24,512 bases of DNA from Candidatus Nomurabacteria bacterium (GCA_943354625.1 CALRCS010000001.1:1-24512); one strand, 5' to 3'; positions 1 through 8,004 are shown, counted from the first letter of the stretch. The notes: generated from the letters alone by a model not told the origin. A program made the numbers and translations.

Positions 1-387
1 ATAGAGATTTCTATTGCCAAGTCCGGTGGTCCAGGAGGTCAAAATGTAAATAAAAGAGAAACAGCTGTGCGTATAGTTCATAAACCTACAGGGCTTTCAG
101 TACATGTGACATCGGAAAGATCTCAAGCACAAAATAAAGAGAGGGCATTGGATATATTAAAGGGTAAACTTTTTAAACAAATGGAAGAAGAAAGAATAGC
201 GAGAGAAAAAGGAATGTATATAAGTAAGATAACAGCCATAGAATGGGGAAATCAGATACGTTCATACGTTTTTCATCCTTATAAAATGGTAAAAGATCAT
301 AGAACAAATGTTGAGACAAGCCAGGTTGATAAAGTTCTTGAAGGTGATATAGATGAGTTTCTCTTTGCTGAAAGAACTATGATATAA
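1..387 (+). CDS. prfB: Peptide chain release factor 2, C-terminal part (5' end outside window)
   Basis: The reading frame is open from the first base, so the gene begins upstream. The visible 128 residues hold the peptidyl-tRNA hydrolysis domain of class I release factors, with the GGQ motif at visible residues 12-14 in the context SGGPGGQNVNK. It then continues with the conserved RITH-like strand (RIVHKPTG) and the segment WGNQIRSYVFHPYKMVKDHRT. The WGxQIRSYV and KDxRT signatures favour RF2 (UGA/UAA) over RF1. The protein acts on the ribosome to release the finished chain. The SPF tripeptide that would prove codon specificity, and any programmed frameshift, lie outside the window. The order prfB-ftsE-ftsX is conserved in many Gram-positive bacteria. 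The TAA stop (385-387) sits inside the -10 box of ftsE. Confidence 0.93.
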   Translation: MEISIAKSGGPGGQNVNKRETAVRIVHKPTGLSVHVTSERSQAQNKERALDILKGKLFKQMEEERIAREKGMYISKITAIEWGNQIRSYVFHPYKMVKDHRTNVETSQVDKVLEGDIDEFLFAERTMI

Positions 388-388
388 T
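380..388 (+). promoter_or_regulatory. Extended -10 promoter of ftsE, leaderless type
   Basis: TG-A-TATAAT is an extended -10 element with a perfect hexamer at 383-388. No good -35 is seen. Only 6 bases separate it from the ftsE ATG at 395, so the transcript would start at or next to the ATG. The prfB stop codon is embedded in the hexamer. Confidence 0.6.
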
Positions 389-394
389 CTAGTA

Positions 395-1075
395 ATGATT
401 TATTTTGATAAAGTTAGTAAAATTTACCCAGACCAGTCAGTAGCTCTAGACTCGGTGAGTTTCTCTATAGAGCCAAACGAATTTGTAACCATCGTAGGTC
501 ATTCTGGTGCCGGTAAGACCACATTGATGAAGATGGTTATAGCAGAGGATAGACCTACACAAGGGGCAGTCTTTTTTGAATCAGCAAATATTCACAAACT
601 AGGAAAGGGGCAGATGAATAAACTACGTCGTCGTATCGGTACTGTCTTTCAGGATTTTAGATTGATAGCAAATAAAACAATATATGAAAATATTGCTTTT
701 GCCATGGAGGCATCAGGACGTCTGGATAGTGAAATAAAATCAGACGTTCCACATGTTCTAGAGCTAGTAGATTTGAGTAAAAAAATATGGAATTTCCCAC
801 ATGAACTCTCTGGTGGTGAAAAACAAAGAGTAGCTATAGCGCGTGCTATTGTTAATCAGCCTGATATAATAATTGCCGATGAACCAACTGGAAATCTAGA
901 CCCAATAAACACTCTAGAAATAGTTAAGATTCTTCGAAAGATTCATAAGCTTGGAACAACGGTTATACTCACTACCCACGATAAAGATATAGTAGACGAA
1001 GTTTGTGGTAGAGTTATAACTATGGAAAGAGGTAAAGTAATAAGGGACGATAAACATGGAAAATACGTACTATGA
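395..1075 (+). CDS. ftsE: Cell division ATP-binding protein FtsE
   Basis: A 226-residue ABC ATPase of the usual FtsE length. Walker A is GHSGAGKTT (residues 35-43), the Q-loop is FQDF (85-88), the signature is LSGGEKQR (138-145), Walker B is IIIADEPTGNLD (158-169) and the H-loop is TTHD (193-196). FtsE pairs with FtsX at the division site, where the complex couples ATP hydrolysis to activation of peptidoglycan hydrolases. The next gene is FtsX, overlapping by ATGA, which makes translational coupling likely and separates this from generic LolD/MacB-type ATPases. The ATG start is supported by the -10 box 6 bases upstream. Confidence 0.93.
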   Translation: MIYFDKVSKIYPDQSVALDSVSFSIEPNEFVTIVGHSGAGKTTLMKMVIAEDRPTQGAVFFESANIHKLGKGQMNKLRRRIGTVFQDFRLIANKTIYENIAFAMEASGRLDSEIKSDVPHVLELVDLSKKIWNFPHELSGGEKQRVAIARAIVNQPDIIIADEPTGNLDPINTLEIVKILRKIHKLGTTVILTTHDKDIVDEVCGRVITMERGKVIRDDKHGKYVL

Positions 1076-2028
1076 TATTCACAAACTTTAAAAGAATAAT
1101 TAAATCAGGATTTATAAATTTTTGGAGAAATGGTTTTCTTTCTTTTTCTGCTATCGTCGTTATTACTGTATCCTTAACCGTGTTTGGTGCATTAATTTTC
1201 GGTAGTGCTTTTAGTCGTGCTCTTATAAAAGAAATAAAAAATAAAGTAGATATAAATGTCTATTTTACACTTGATGCACAAGAGTCAGATATTTTTGCTT
1301 TGAGGAAAACAATAGAGGCTTTGCCAGAAGTAAATAAAGTAGAGTACATCTCTCGGGAACAAGCACTAAGTGACTTTAAGGAAAAGTGGAAAGATAATTC
1401 TCTTATGATACAAGGATTGGAGGAAATTGGCTCAAATCCTTTTCCTGCCGCTTTAAATATTAAAGCAAAAGAGCCATCTCAGTATGCTGGTATAGCAACT
1501 TTTTTGGATAGTAAGGGTGCAACTTCCCAGCCTGGTTTGAATATCGTAGATAAAGTGAATTATAATCAAAATAAATTAGTTATAGATCGCCTAGGTAGAA
1601 TTATTCCTGCTGTAGAGAAGTCCGGAACTATTATCGCTATTATCTTTATAATGGTAGCAATTATTATGGTTTTCAATACAGTTAGGATTATAATATTTAC
1701 AGCAAAAGATGAAATATCTGTAATGAAGCTCGTTGGTGCATCAAATTTCTATATTAGAGCACCATTTGTTGTATCTGGTATTATGTACGGTATTTTTTCT
1801 GGAATTTTTACACTAGGTATACTTGGTGTCTTTGCATTCTATAGTGATGCAATGATAGTAAAATTTTCTGGAGTCCAAGGTGTAAATGATTTTTCACTAC
1901 TAGCAAACGTTTTTTCAAGTTATTTTATTCAGAATCTTGGACAAATCTTCGCTATCATTATGGGTTCAGGTATTGTTTTGGGAGCTATATCTAGCTATAT
2001 GGCTGTAAAGAGGTATTTACGAGTTTAA
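1072..2028 (+). CDS. ftsX: Cell division protein FtsX (ABC permease)
   Basis: A 318-residue membrane protein with FtsX layout. A cytoplasmic N-terminus is followed by TM1 (about 22-45), an extracytoplasmic domain (about 50-180) containing the FtsX-type stretch LPEVNKVEYISREQAL, and three further membrane segments (about 187-210, 231-258 and 290-312). The region around EISVMKLVGAS after TM2 is the typical coupling segment of FtsX/MacB permeases. The start overlaps the ftsE stop (ATGA). FtsX anchors FtsE and transmits its ATPase cycle to cell-wall hydrolases outside the membrane. No hydrolase gene is adjacent. Confidence 0.92.
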   Translation: MIFTNFKRIIKSGFINFWRNGFLSFSAIVVITVSLTVFGALIFGSAFSRALIKEIKNKVDINVYFTLDAQESDIFALRKTIEALPEVNKVEYISREQALSDFKEKWKDNSLMIQGLEEIGSNPFPAALNIKAKEPSQYAGIATFLDSKGATSQPGLNIVDKVNYNQNKLVIDRLGRIIPAVEKSGTIIAIIFIMVAIIMVFNTVRIIIFTAKDEISVMKLVGASNFYIRAPFVVSGIMYGIFSGIFTLGILGVFAFYSDAMIVKFSGVQGVNDFSLLANVFSSYFIQNLGQIFAIIMGSGIVLGAISSYMAVKRYLRV

Positions 2029-2034
2029 AATATT

Positions 2035-2043
2035 TGATACAAT
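2035..2043 (+). promoter_or_regulatory. Promoter of pyrG, leaderless type
   Basis: An extended -10 TG-A-TACAAT, hexamer 2038-2043, lies 6 bases before the ATG at 2050. A possible -35, TTTACG (2016-2021), is 16 bases upstream and overlaps the end of ftsX. It supports the long N-terminal start of pyrG. Confidence 0.5.
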
Positions 2044-2049
2044 ACATTT

Positions 2050-3765
2050 ATGAAAAGAAAGACAGTTATGAAAGCAAAGAAAGAACAGAGACGCAAACAC
2101 AGAGATAATCATAAGTATATTTTTGTTATCGGAGGAGTAATGTCTGGAGTGGGAAAGGGTATTGCCGCTTCTTCTCTAGGAACCCTATTGCATGCAAAAG
2201 GCTTTGATGTTAATCTCGCAAAAGTAGATCCTTATCTAAATGTCGATGCTGGAACAATGAACCCCACTGAACACGGTGAGGTTTTTGTTTTAAATTCAGG
2301 GATAGAAACTGACCAGGATATGGGTAACTATGAACGCTTTTTGAATAGAGATCTTATGCGTGAGGATTATATGACTTCCGGAATGGTTTATAAACATGTA
2401 ATTGATAAAGAGAGGAACCTTGGTTATGGTGGAAAGTGTGTAGAAGCTGTACCACATATTCGTGATGAAATAGTTAGTAGATATGAACATGCTGCCAAGA
2501 TAAATGAATCAGAAATTTCAATAATAGAAATAGGTGGAACTGTCGGAGATTATCAAAACATTATGTTTATAGAAGCAGCTCGAGTTCTAAAGATTAAACA
2601 TCCAGATGATGTGATTTTTATTATGGTTAGTTATCTTCCAATTCCAAGTAAGATTGGAGAAATGAAAACTCGCCCAACTCAAAATGCTGTAAATCAATTG
2701 TCTGGTTATGGTGTTCATACCGATATAATCATTGCCCGTTCAGAAGTTCCTGTGGACAAGAAAAGAAAGGAAAAGATAGGCGTAGCTTGCAATATTCCAG
2801 AAGAAAATGTCATCTCTGCGCCAGATATCGATAGTGTTTATGATGTACCATTAAATTTTGAAAAAGATAAAATAGGGGAAATTGTTTTAAAATCTTTAAA
2901 ATTAGAAAAAAGAAGAGGTCCAGGATTAAATGCATGGAAAAAGTTTGCAGATGCTGTAAAAAATACTGAAAAAGAAATAAATATTGCTATAGTCGGTAAA
3001 TATTTTAGTACCGGTGACTTTGTCCTAACTGATTCATACGTTTCAGTTTTGGAGGCTATAAAATATTCTGCATATGCACAAAAAGTAAAGCCAAAGATAC
3101 ATACAATAAACGCAAATGATTTCGAGAAGACAAATCCTGATTACAGTATACTTGATAGTTTTGATGGAATCATCGTCCCAGGTGGATTTGGAGAAAAGGG
3201 AATTGAGGGTAAATTGAACGTTATAAGGTATGCTAGAGAAAATAAGATTCCATATTTTGGTTTATGTTATGGTATGCAACTTATGACTATTGAGTATGCA
3301 AGAAATGTATTGGGACTTGAAGGTGCCCAGACTGCAGAGATTAATCCAAATGCTCCTCATTTAATTATCGATATTATGCCAGATCAAAAGAAGAAACTTT
3401 TGGAGAAGAATTTTGGAGCAAGTATGAGATTGGGTTCATATCCTGCAAAAATAAAAATTGGTACACTCGCCCACACTGCATATAAAAATAGTTCAATAGT
3501 CGAAAGGCATAGACATCGATATGAAGTAAACCCAGAATATATAGAAAGACTTACAAATGCTGGTCTTATTTTTTCTGGAACATCCCCAGATGAGAAGCTT
3601 ATGGAAATTGCAGAATTACCAACTAGTGTCCACCCATTCTTTTTGGGAACACAATTCCATCCAGAATTTCTTGCTAGACCACTTTCCCCACATCCACTTT
3701 TCACACAGTTTATCAAAGCTTCAAAGGACAAGCGTAGCACTGTCCCCGTATGGGGACAAGCGTAG
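2050..3765 (+). CDS. pyrG: CTP synthase
   Basis: A 571-residue CTP synthase that makes CTP from UTP, ATP and glutamine. The synthetase domain has KYIFVIGGVMSGVGKGIAAS (residues 22-41, P-loop SGVGKG) and DPYLNVDAGTMNPTEHGEV (60-78). The C-terminal class I glutamine amidotransferase domain has the nucleophile Cys406 in FGLCYGMQ and the His537/Glu539 pair in FHPEF. Two features are odd. A 20-residue basic N-terminal extension precedes the usual start; it is supported by the -10 box 6 bases before the ATG. The last 11 residues (561-571) and the TAG stop are encoded by a tandem palindromic repeat, so the native C-terminus probably ended near residue 560. Confidence 0.96.
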   Translation: MKRKTVMKAKKEQRRKHRDNHKYIFVIGGVMSGVGKGIAASSLGTLLHAKGFDVNLAKVDPYLNVDAGTMNPTEHGEVFVLNSGIETDQDMGNYERFLNRDLMREDYMTSGMVYKHVIDKERNLGYGGKCVEAVPHIRDEIVSRYEHAAKINESEISIIEIGGTVGDYQNIMFIEAARVLKIKHPDDVIFIMVSYLPIPSKIGEMKTRPTQNAVNQLSGYGVHTDIIIARSEVPVDKKRKEKIGVACNIPEENVISAPDIDSVYDVPLNFEKDKIGEIVLKSLKLEKRRGPGLNAWKKFADAVKNTEKEINIAIVGKYFSTGDFVLTDSYVSVLEAIKYSAYAQKVKPKIHTINANDFEKTNPDYSILDSFDGIIVPGGFGEKGIEGKLNVIRYARENKIPYFGLCYGMQLMTIEYARNVLGLEGAQTAEINPNAPHLIIDIMPDQKKKLLEKNFGASMRLGSYPAKIKIGTLAHTAYKNSSIVERHRHRYEVNPEYIERLTNAGLIFSGTSPDEKLMEIAELPTSVHPFFLGTQFHPEFLARPLSPHPLFTQFIKASKDKRSTVPVWGQA

Positions 3766-3783
3766 CACTGTCCCCGTATGGGG
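3728..3783 (+). repeat. Tandem 28-bp repeat with TGTCCCC/GGGGACA palindrome
   Basis: Two identical 28-bp units in direct tandem (3728-3755 and 3756-3783), followed by a degenerate third start (ATAAGG). Each unit contains TGTCCCC-GTAT-GGGGACA: a 7-bp stem with a 4-base loop at 3741-3758, and a second hairpin at 3769-3786 with one G-U pair. The GC is much higher than in the flanks. The first copy is read in frame as the C-terminus of PyrG and the second supplies its stop codon. No T-run follows, so it is not a typical terminator. It resembles a REP/RPE-type small palindromic repeat. Confidence 0.85.
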
Positions 3784-3873
3784 ATAAGGCTATATATAAG
3801 GGTTTGAAAAAATGGTTTGAAATAAAAATTTCATTAAAATTTTATCAAAATTTTATACGGATTTTATCAGTGT

Positions 3874-4000
3874 TTGATAGGCTTATGTCATGTTATAGAG
3901 GTCGATATATAACATTTCAATATTAACGAAACACTCTACTGACGGGTACCAGTAGGGTGTTAGTTGTATAGACATAGTTTATAGCCTATGTTATTGTCTA
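3874..4000 (+). promoter_or_regulatory. Putative promoter and hairpin-rich leader of the small-gene operon
   Basis: The 270 bases between the pyrG stop and the next gene hold no gene beyond the repeat. A TTGATA (3874-3879) and an extended -10 TG-T-TATAGA (3891-3899) are possible, but the 14-base spacing is poor. Two hairpins follow. The first has arms ACACTCTACTG (3931-3941) and CAGTAGGGTGT (3950-3960), fully paired with one G-U. The second has ACATAG (3972-3977) with CTATGT (3986-3991), plus outer TAGAC/GTCTA (3969-3973/3996-4000). Neither has a T-run, so they look like leader structures and not terminators. AT-rich direct repeats of ATTTTAT lie at 3838-3868. Confidence 0.4.
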
Positions 4001-4035
4001 GATTGGAATAAAGTCAACATTAACATGGGGGGTAT

Positions 4036-4242
4036 ATGAAAGATGTAGATAAAGTTCTCGAAATACTCGGTAGGTGTGGTCATGAAGGAGGCAGTGTGGT
4101 ATCAAATGGTTCATTTGCCACAATAGAAATCGTACTCACTGATCTTACGCCCGAGCAAGTCGAAATGGTCAATGAAGGAAAGGCTATTTTCAAAATCAGC
4201 ATTGAGCCAAAATCTCAAAGCGGAGGAATGGGGAAATTATGA
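4036..4242 (+). CDS. Small soluble protein of unknown function (68 aa)
   Basis: Not recognised. It has 68 residues, is hydrophilic and has no membrane segment. A helical N-terminus (DVDKVLEILGRCG) is followed by glycine-rich GGSVVSNGS, a beta-like stretch (FATIEIVLTDL) and a Gly/Ser/Lys tail. Gene status is supported by the run of six G (4027-4032) just before the ATG, by the ATGA overlap with a second small gene, and by the strong terminator closing the pair. Local composition is richer in GC than in the neighbouring genes, which may indicate separate origin. It could be the soluble partner of the downstream membrane protein. Confidence 0.6.
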   Translation: MKDVDKVLEILGRCGHEGGSVVSNGSFATIEIVLTDLTPEQVEMVNEGKAIFKISIEPKSQSGGMGKL

Positions 4243-4394
4243 AAATTCTTGAGATCATTTGTGGTCTATCAGCCATTGTCCTCTCGTCTATTGGACAGTT
4301 CTATAAAATAGATATTCTATTCATTCCTGCGGGTATTCTATTTTTGATTGCATTCGGCGTGTGGCTTCAGAGTAAAGAACCAAACCGTCTATGA
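4239..4394 (+). CDS. Small two-segment membrane protein (51 aa)
   Basis: It starts with ATG inside the stop of the preceding gene (ATGA, 4239-4242), which implies coupled translation. The 51 residues form two hydrophobic segments (about 4-18, ILEIICGLSAIVLSS, and 26-44, ILFIPAGILFLIAFGVWL) joined by a short polar loop QFYKID and ending in a charged QSKEPNRL tail. It is a small helical hairpin membrane protein with no family I can name. Holin-like, toxin-like or small regulatory membrane protein are all possible. The terminator lies 6 bases after its stop. Confidence 0.55.
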   Translation: MKILEIICGLSAIVLSSIGQFYKIDILFIPAGILFLIAFGVWLQSKEPNRL

Positions 4395-4400
4395 TTTTCC

Positions 4401-4439
4401 AAAAGCCTGATCGTGCTAAGTGTACGACAGGCTTTTTTA
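4401..4439 (+). terminator. Intrinsic terminator
   Basis: AAAAGCCTG-A-TCGT pairs with ACGA-CAGGCTTTT around a 9-base loop, with one bulged A, and is followed by T6 (4433-4438). It ends the two-gene operon on the + strand. On the - strand the same hairpin is followed only by TTTTGG, so it could weakly terminate secA from the other side. Confidence 0.85.
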
Positions 4440-4449
4440 TTATTATTTA

Positions 4450-6930
4450 CTATTTATTCACTCCATGACACTTTTTGTATTTCTTCCCAGATCCACAAGG
4501 GCATAAATCATTCCTACCAACCTCATCCTTTTTTGGAGCTTGTTGCACTGCTTTATCACCATCACCGCCACCGATTATCTGAGCTTGTTCGTGTACCTCT
4601 TTCAATTCCACTGCTTCAGGGGTAATAATTCCACCACCCACATGAGGTAAAAGATTTATTATTTGATTATTTATGGCAAGTTGCATTTCACGGAAAAGAC
4701 GAAGACCCTCTTTCTTATATTCTACCAATGGATCTCTTTGGCCATAAGCACGAAGATTCACACTTGAACGAGTATGATCCATCACTTCTAGATGTTCTAC
4801 CCAGAACATATCTATAGCTTGAAGCATAAGTTGACGAACTACTGTTAGAAAACGTTCTTTACCAAGTTGGGCTATTTTATTTTCGATTATTTTATCTAGA
4901 TCGGTATTTACTCCTACAACCTCTCTCATCTTTTCTTCCACTTCATCCAGAGTACCTAGTAGGATTTTTCTACGACGTTCATAAACAGTTTTTCTTTGGT
5001 GGTTTAGAATATCATCATATTCTAGAATATGTTTTCTAGAATCAAAGTTGAATCCTTCGATTTTTGACTGTGCACCCTCAAGAGATCTTGTGATTATACG
5101 ATTCTCAATTGCTTCGTCTTCTGCAACACCTAGTTTACCCATTAGGTTTTTTATAGTATCTGAAGCAAAAATTCTCATCAGTGAATCCTCAAGAGAAACA
5201 AAGAATTGTGTGGCACCTGGGTCACCCTGACGACCAGATCGTCCTCGAAGCTGATTGTCTATACGACGTGCTTCATGCCTCTCTGTTCCTAGAACAAAAA
5301 GTCCACCGACGGATTTTATTTCTTCATAAAGGGTGGGGGATCCTGGGTTTCCACCAAGCCTGATATCCACACCTCGTCCAGCCATGTTTGTTGCAATAGT
5401 TACAGCACCCCTTTTTCCTGCTTGAGCTATAATCTCTCCTTCGCGTTCGTGATTTTTTGCATTTAGAACTTCATGAGGTACTCCTTCGGCATGTAGGAAT
5501 TCTGAAAGAACTTCATTCTTTTCAATTGAAACTGTACCAATGAGGACTGGCTGGCCGGTTTTATTTAATTCTTTTACCTTTTTTGCAATTGCTTTATACT
5601 TACCAATTTCTGTTTGGAATATAAGATCGTTATTGTCCTTTCTTTGTTGGATTTTATTTGTCGGAATTATAATAGTTTCAAGTCCGTACACTTTATAGAA
5701 TTCTTCACTTGATGTTGAAGCTGTACCGGTCATACCTGAAAGCTTTTTATATAATCTAAAGTAATTTTGGAAGGTAATAGAAGCAAAAGTTCTAGACTCC
5801 TTTTGTACAGTCACACCTTCTTTTGCTTCAATAGCCTGATGGAGACCCTCAGACCAACGACGTCCTGGCTGAAGTCTACCTGTGAATGTATCAACGATTA
5901 CTACACTGTCCTCTTTGATAACATACTCAGTGTTTAGATTGAATAAAGCCTTTGCCTTTACTGCGGTTTCTAGGTGGTGTACGTACTTGATTCCTTTTTC
6001 TGTATAAATATTTTCTACACCAAGCTTTTTTTCAGCTTTTTCTATGCCTTTATCTGTAAGAGCTATTGTTTTTTGTTTTTCATCTACGGTATAATCTTCA
6101 TCTTTTATAAAATCTCTTACCATTACTGCAAATATTTGATATAGATTTTCGGAATCTGTTGTGGGCGATGAAATAATAAGAGGGGTACGAGCTTCATCTA
6201 TCAAGATAGAGTCAATCTCGTCGACGATAGCGTAATTGAACTCTCTTTGGCGAAGTGAAGAAGCTTCATATTCTAGATTGTCTCGCAAATAGTCAAAGCC
6301 AAATTCATTGTTTGTTCCATAAGTTATATCTGCCATATAAGCTTCATGACGGGTGACTGGACGTAGATATTCATGAACTACTTTAAATGAACCTAGCTGA
6401 TCACGTTCCGCATCTAGAGACTCCACATGACTAGGGTCATATATAAAGGAACTTTCATGATTTATAACTCCAGTTGTAAGACCTAGGAAATTGTAGATCT
6501 GACCCATCCATACAGCGTCTCGGCGAGAGAGGTAGTCATTTACGGTCACAACATGCACTCCTTTTCCTGTAAGCCCATTTAGATACGCTGGAAGGGTGGC
6601 TACCAGTGTCTTACCTTCTCCTGTACGCATTTCTGCAATACATCCACTATTTAGAATAGCTCCACCTGTTATCTGAACATCAAAATGTCTTTGTTTCAAT
6701 ACTCTTTTTGAGGACTCTCGAACTACAGCAAAAGCTTCTGGGAGTATAGAATCTAGCGTTTGACCCTTTGAAATACGGTCTTTGAACTCTAGTGTCTTAG
6801 CGCGAAGAGCCTCATCTGAAAGGGCAGAAATCGCAGGCTCAAAAGCATTAACGAGGCCTATTATAGGCTCGTATTTCTTAAGTAGTTTCTTATTTGGGTC
6901 TCCAAAGATGTTTTTTATTGAGAATGCCAT
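4450..6930 (-). CDS. secA: Protein translocase ATPase SecA
   Basis: The motor that pushes preproteins through SecYEG at the membrane. Numbering is from the ATG at 6930 (826 residues). Walker A is MRTGEGKT (101-108), the DEAD-like box is DEID (237-240) with SILIDEARTPLIIS after it, and motifs of the second motor domain include TNMAGRGVDI and RHEARRIDNQLRGRSGRQGDPG. The C-terminal zinc-binding SEC-C tail has C810-x-C812-x8-C821-H822. An extra segment after GVINHESS, containing DPSHVESLDAERDQLGSF, lies before YMADITYGTNNEFGFDY and is longer than in E. coli SecA. A GTG at 6954 is in frame, but ATG 6930 gives the normal MAFSIKNIFGDPNKK start and lies beyond the leader hairpins. Confidence 0.95.
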   Translation of the reverse strand: MAFSIKNIFGDPNKKLLKKYEPIIGLVNAFEPAISALSDEALRAKTLEFKDRISKGQTLDSILPEAFAVVRESSKRVLKQRHFDVQITGGAILNSGCIAEMRTGEGKTLVATLPAYLNGLTGKGVHVVTVNDYLSRRDAVWMGQIYNFLGLTTGVINHESSFIYDPSHVESLDAERDQLGSFKVVHEYLRPVTRHEAYMADITYGTNNEFGFDYLRDNLEYEASSLRQREFNYAIVDEIDSILIDEARTPLIISSPTTDSENLYQIFAVMVRDFIKDEDYTVDEKQKTIALTDKGIEKAEKKLGVENIYTEKGIKYVHHLETAVKAKALFNLNTEYVIKEDSVVIVDTFTGRLQPGRRWSEGLHQAIEAKEGVTVQKESRTFASITFQNYFRLYKKLSGMTGTASTSSEEFYKVYGLETIIIPTNKIQQRKDNNDLIFQTEIGKYKAIAKKVKELNKTGQPVLIGTVSIEKNEVLSEFLHAEGVPHEVLNAKNHEREGEIIAQAGKRGAVTIATNMAGRGVDIRLGGNPGSPTLYEEIKSVGGLFVLGTERHEARRIDNQLRGRSGRQGDPGATQFFVSLEDSLMRIFASDTIKNLMGKLGVAEDEAIENRIITRSLEGAQSKIEGFNFDSRKHILEYDDILNHQRKTVYERRRKILLGTLDEVEEKMREVVGVNTDLDKIIENKIAQLGKERFLTVVRQLMLQAIDMFWVEHLEVMDHTRSSVNLRAYGQRDPLVEYKKEGLRLFREMQLAINNQIINLLPHVGGGIITPEAVELKEVHEQAQIIGGGDGDKAVQQAPKKDEVGRNDLCPCGSGKKYKKCHGVNK

Positions 6931-6956
6931 TTGAGTGCGTGGCGAGTACGCCACAT
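6915..6956 (-). other. Possible upstream ORF overlapping the secA start (13 codons)
   Basis: An ATG at 6956 opens a 13-codon frame (MWRTRHALKWHSQ) that ends with TAA at 6915-6917, past the secA ATG at 6930 and in a different frame. Half of it is the second leader hairpin. A ribosome starting here would melt that hairpin and finish just inside secA. Whether it is translated is unknown. Confidence 0.25.
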
Positions 6957-6992
6957 GAGTGTTCGACTCTACGAGTCTCCCTCACTATATCA
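6939..6992 (-). promoter_or_regulatory. secA promoter and two-hairpin leader
   Basis: On the - strand, TG-A-TATAGT (6992-6984) is an extended -10 that overlaps the murB stop codon. The expected start is near 6977, exactly where the first hairpin GACTC-GTA-GAGTC (6977-6965) begins. The second hairpin is GTGGCG-TACT-CGCCAC (6954-6939), 8 bases before the secA ATG. Unlike most genes here, secA would thus have a structured leader of about 47 bases. Confidence 0.45.
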
Positions 6993-8004
6993 CATATTCC
7001 ACTTCAGGTTCAATCTCTATTCCTGTTTTTTCATATACTCCATCTACCATTTTTTGTGCTAGGGCAATGACCTCAGCAGACGTTGCATTTCCCAGATTTA
7101 TAATAACTAATGCTTGATTTTTATATGTACCTACATTACCCTTTTTTACACCACGAAAACCGCAAAGATTGTCTAGAATCCAAGCTACAGGGATTTTTAC
7201 CTTTTTATCATTTAATGGGTGAACTATCATCTCTGGGTATTTTGTTGTAAGCTCTTTTGCTTTTGTTGCAGACACTATGACATTTTTGAAAAATGATCCT
7301 GCACTACCACAGTCGCGCAAATCTGGGAGTTTTTTCTTTCGAATTTCTATTATTGCATCACGTACCTGTTCTAGGTTTGGTTCCTTTATCTTTTTATATG
7401 TAAAATACTCTTTCAGGTCTTTATATTCGTAATTTAATTTTCCCTTTTTATTTAAAATAAAAGTAACAGAGAGTACTACGTATCTCCTTGGGTCTTTTTT
7501 GAAAATACTATTTCTATATGAAAATTTACAGACTTCATTGGAAAGATCCAAGTATTCATCCTTCAGAACATCCAATACATGCACTGTCTCTATCATGTCC
7601 TTCACTTCACTTCCATATGCTCCGATATTCTGCACGGGAGAAGCGCCAACTGTACCAGGAATATATGAAAGGTTTTCAAGACCATAAAATCCTTTTTCAA
7701 CTGTCTCCTTTACTAGGGTATCCCAATCCTCCCCAGAAGCAACCGTTACTTTTACGGTATTACCATCTTCCATATATGTAATTCCTTTCATTTCCATTTT
7801 TATAGCTATACCGGGAAAACCATCATCTGAAACAAGGATATTTGATCCTTTACCAAGAATGAAAAAGGGCAGTTTACTTTTTTTAGAAAAGTTGATTGCC
7901 TCAATCAATTCATCTTTATTTGTAACAATACAAAAAAACCGAGCGGGCCCGCCAATTTTAAATGTCGTATATTCCTTTAGGGATTTTTTCTTTTCTATAA
8001 TCAT
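6985..8004 (-). CDS. murB: UDP-N-acetylenolpyruvoylglucosamine reductase
   Basis: The FAD enzyme that reduces UDP-GlcNAc-enolpyruvate to UDP-MurNAc with NADPH, in the cytoplasm. It has 339 residues. The FAD-binding domain includes TTFKIGGPA (13-21) and GKGSNILVSD (51-60), then GTVGASPVQNIGAYG. The substrate domain has YRNSIFKK, which in type I MurB contributes to the Tyr/Arg substrate site, then AGSFFKN with the proton-donor serine, and the C-terminal acidic motif EPEVEYVI. All catalytic motifs look intact, which implies a real peptidoglycan pathway. The ATG at 8004 lies about 70 bases downstream of the predicted - strand promoter in the inverted repeat. secA follows 54 bases later and may be co-transcribed. 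Confidence 0.95.
   Translation of the reverse strand: MIIEKKKSLKEYTTFKIGGPARFFCIVTNKDELIEAINFSKKSKLPFFILGKGSNILVSDDGFPGIAIKMEMKGITYMEDGNTVKVTVASGEDWDTLVKETVEKGFYGLENLSYIPGTVGASPVQNIGAYGSEVKDMIETVHVLDVLKDEYLDLSNEVCKFSYRNSIFKKDPRRYVVLSVTFILNKKGKLNYEYKDLKEYFTYKKIKEPNLEQVRDAIIEIRKKKLPDLRDCGSAGSFFKNVIVSATKAKELTTKYPEMIVHPLNDKKVKIPVAWILDNLCGFRGVKKGNVGTYKNQALVIINLGNATSAEVIALAQKMVDGVYEKTGIEIEPEVEYVI

Noticed and set aside
3728..3783. Possible CRISPR array from the tandem repeat
   Set aside because: Only two directly abutting units without spacers and no cas genes; the units contain an internal palindrome typical of REP-like elements.
3557..3787. Open frame of 76 codons within pyrG
   Set aside because: Lies inside the strongly conserved pyrG frame and has no recognisable product; a shadow frame.
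4413..4625. Open frame on the + strand opposite the end of secA
   Set aside because: Overlaps the terminator and the conserved SecA C-terminus in antisense; no domain or start signal.
6930..6954. GTG at 6954 as secA start
   Set aside because: It falls within the leader hairpin, and the extra residues VAYSPRTQ have no counterpart in SecA; ATG 6930 gives the standard N-terminus.
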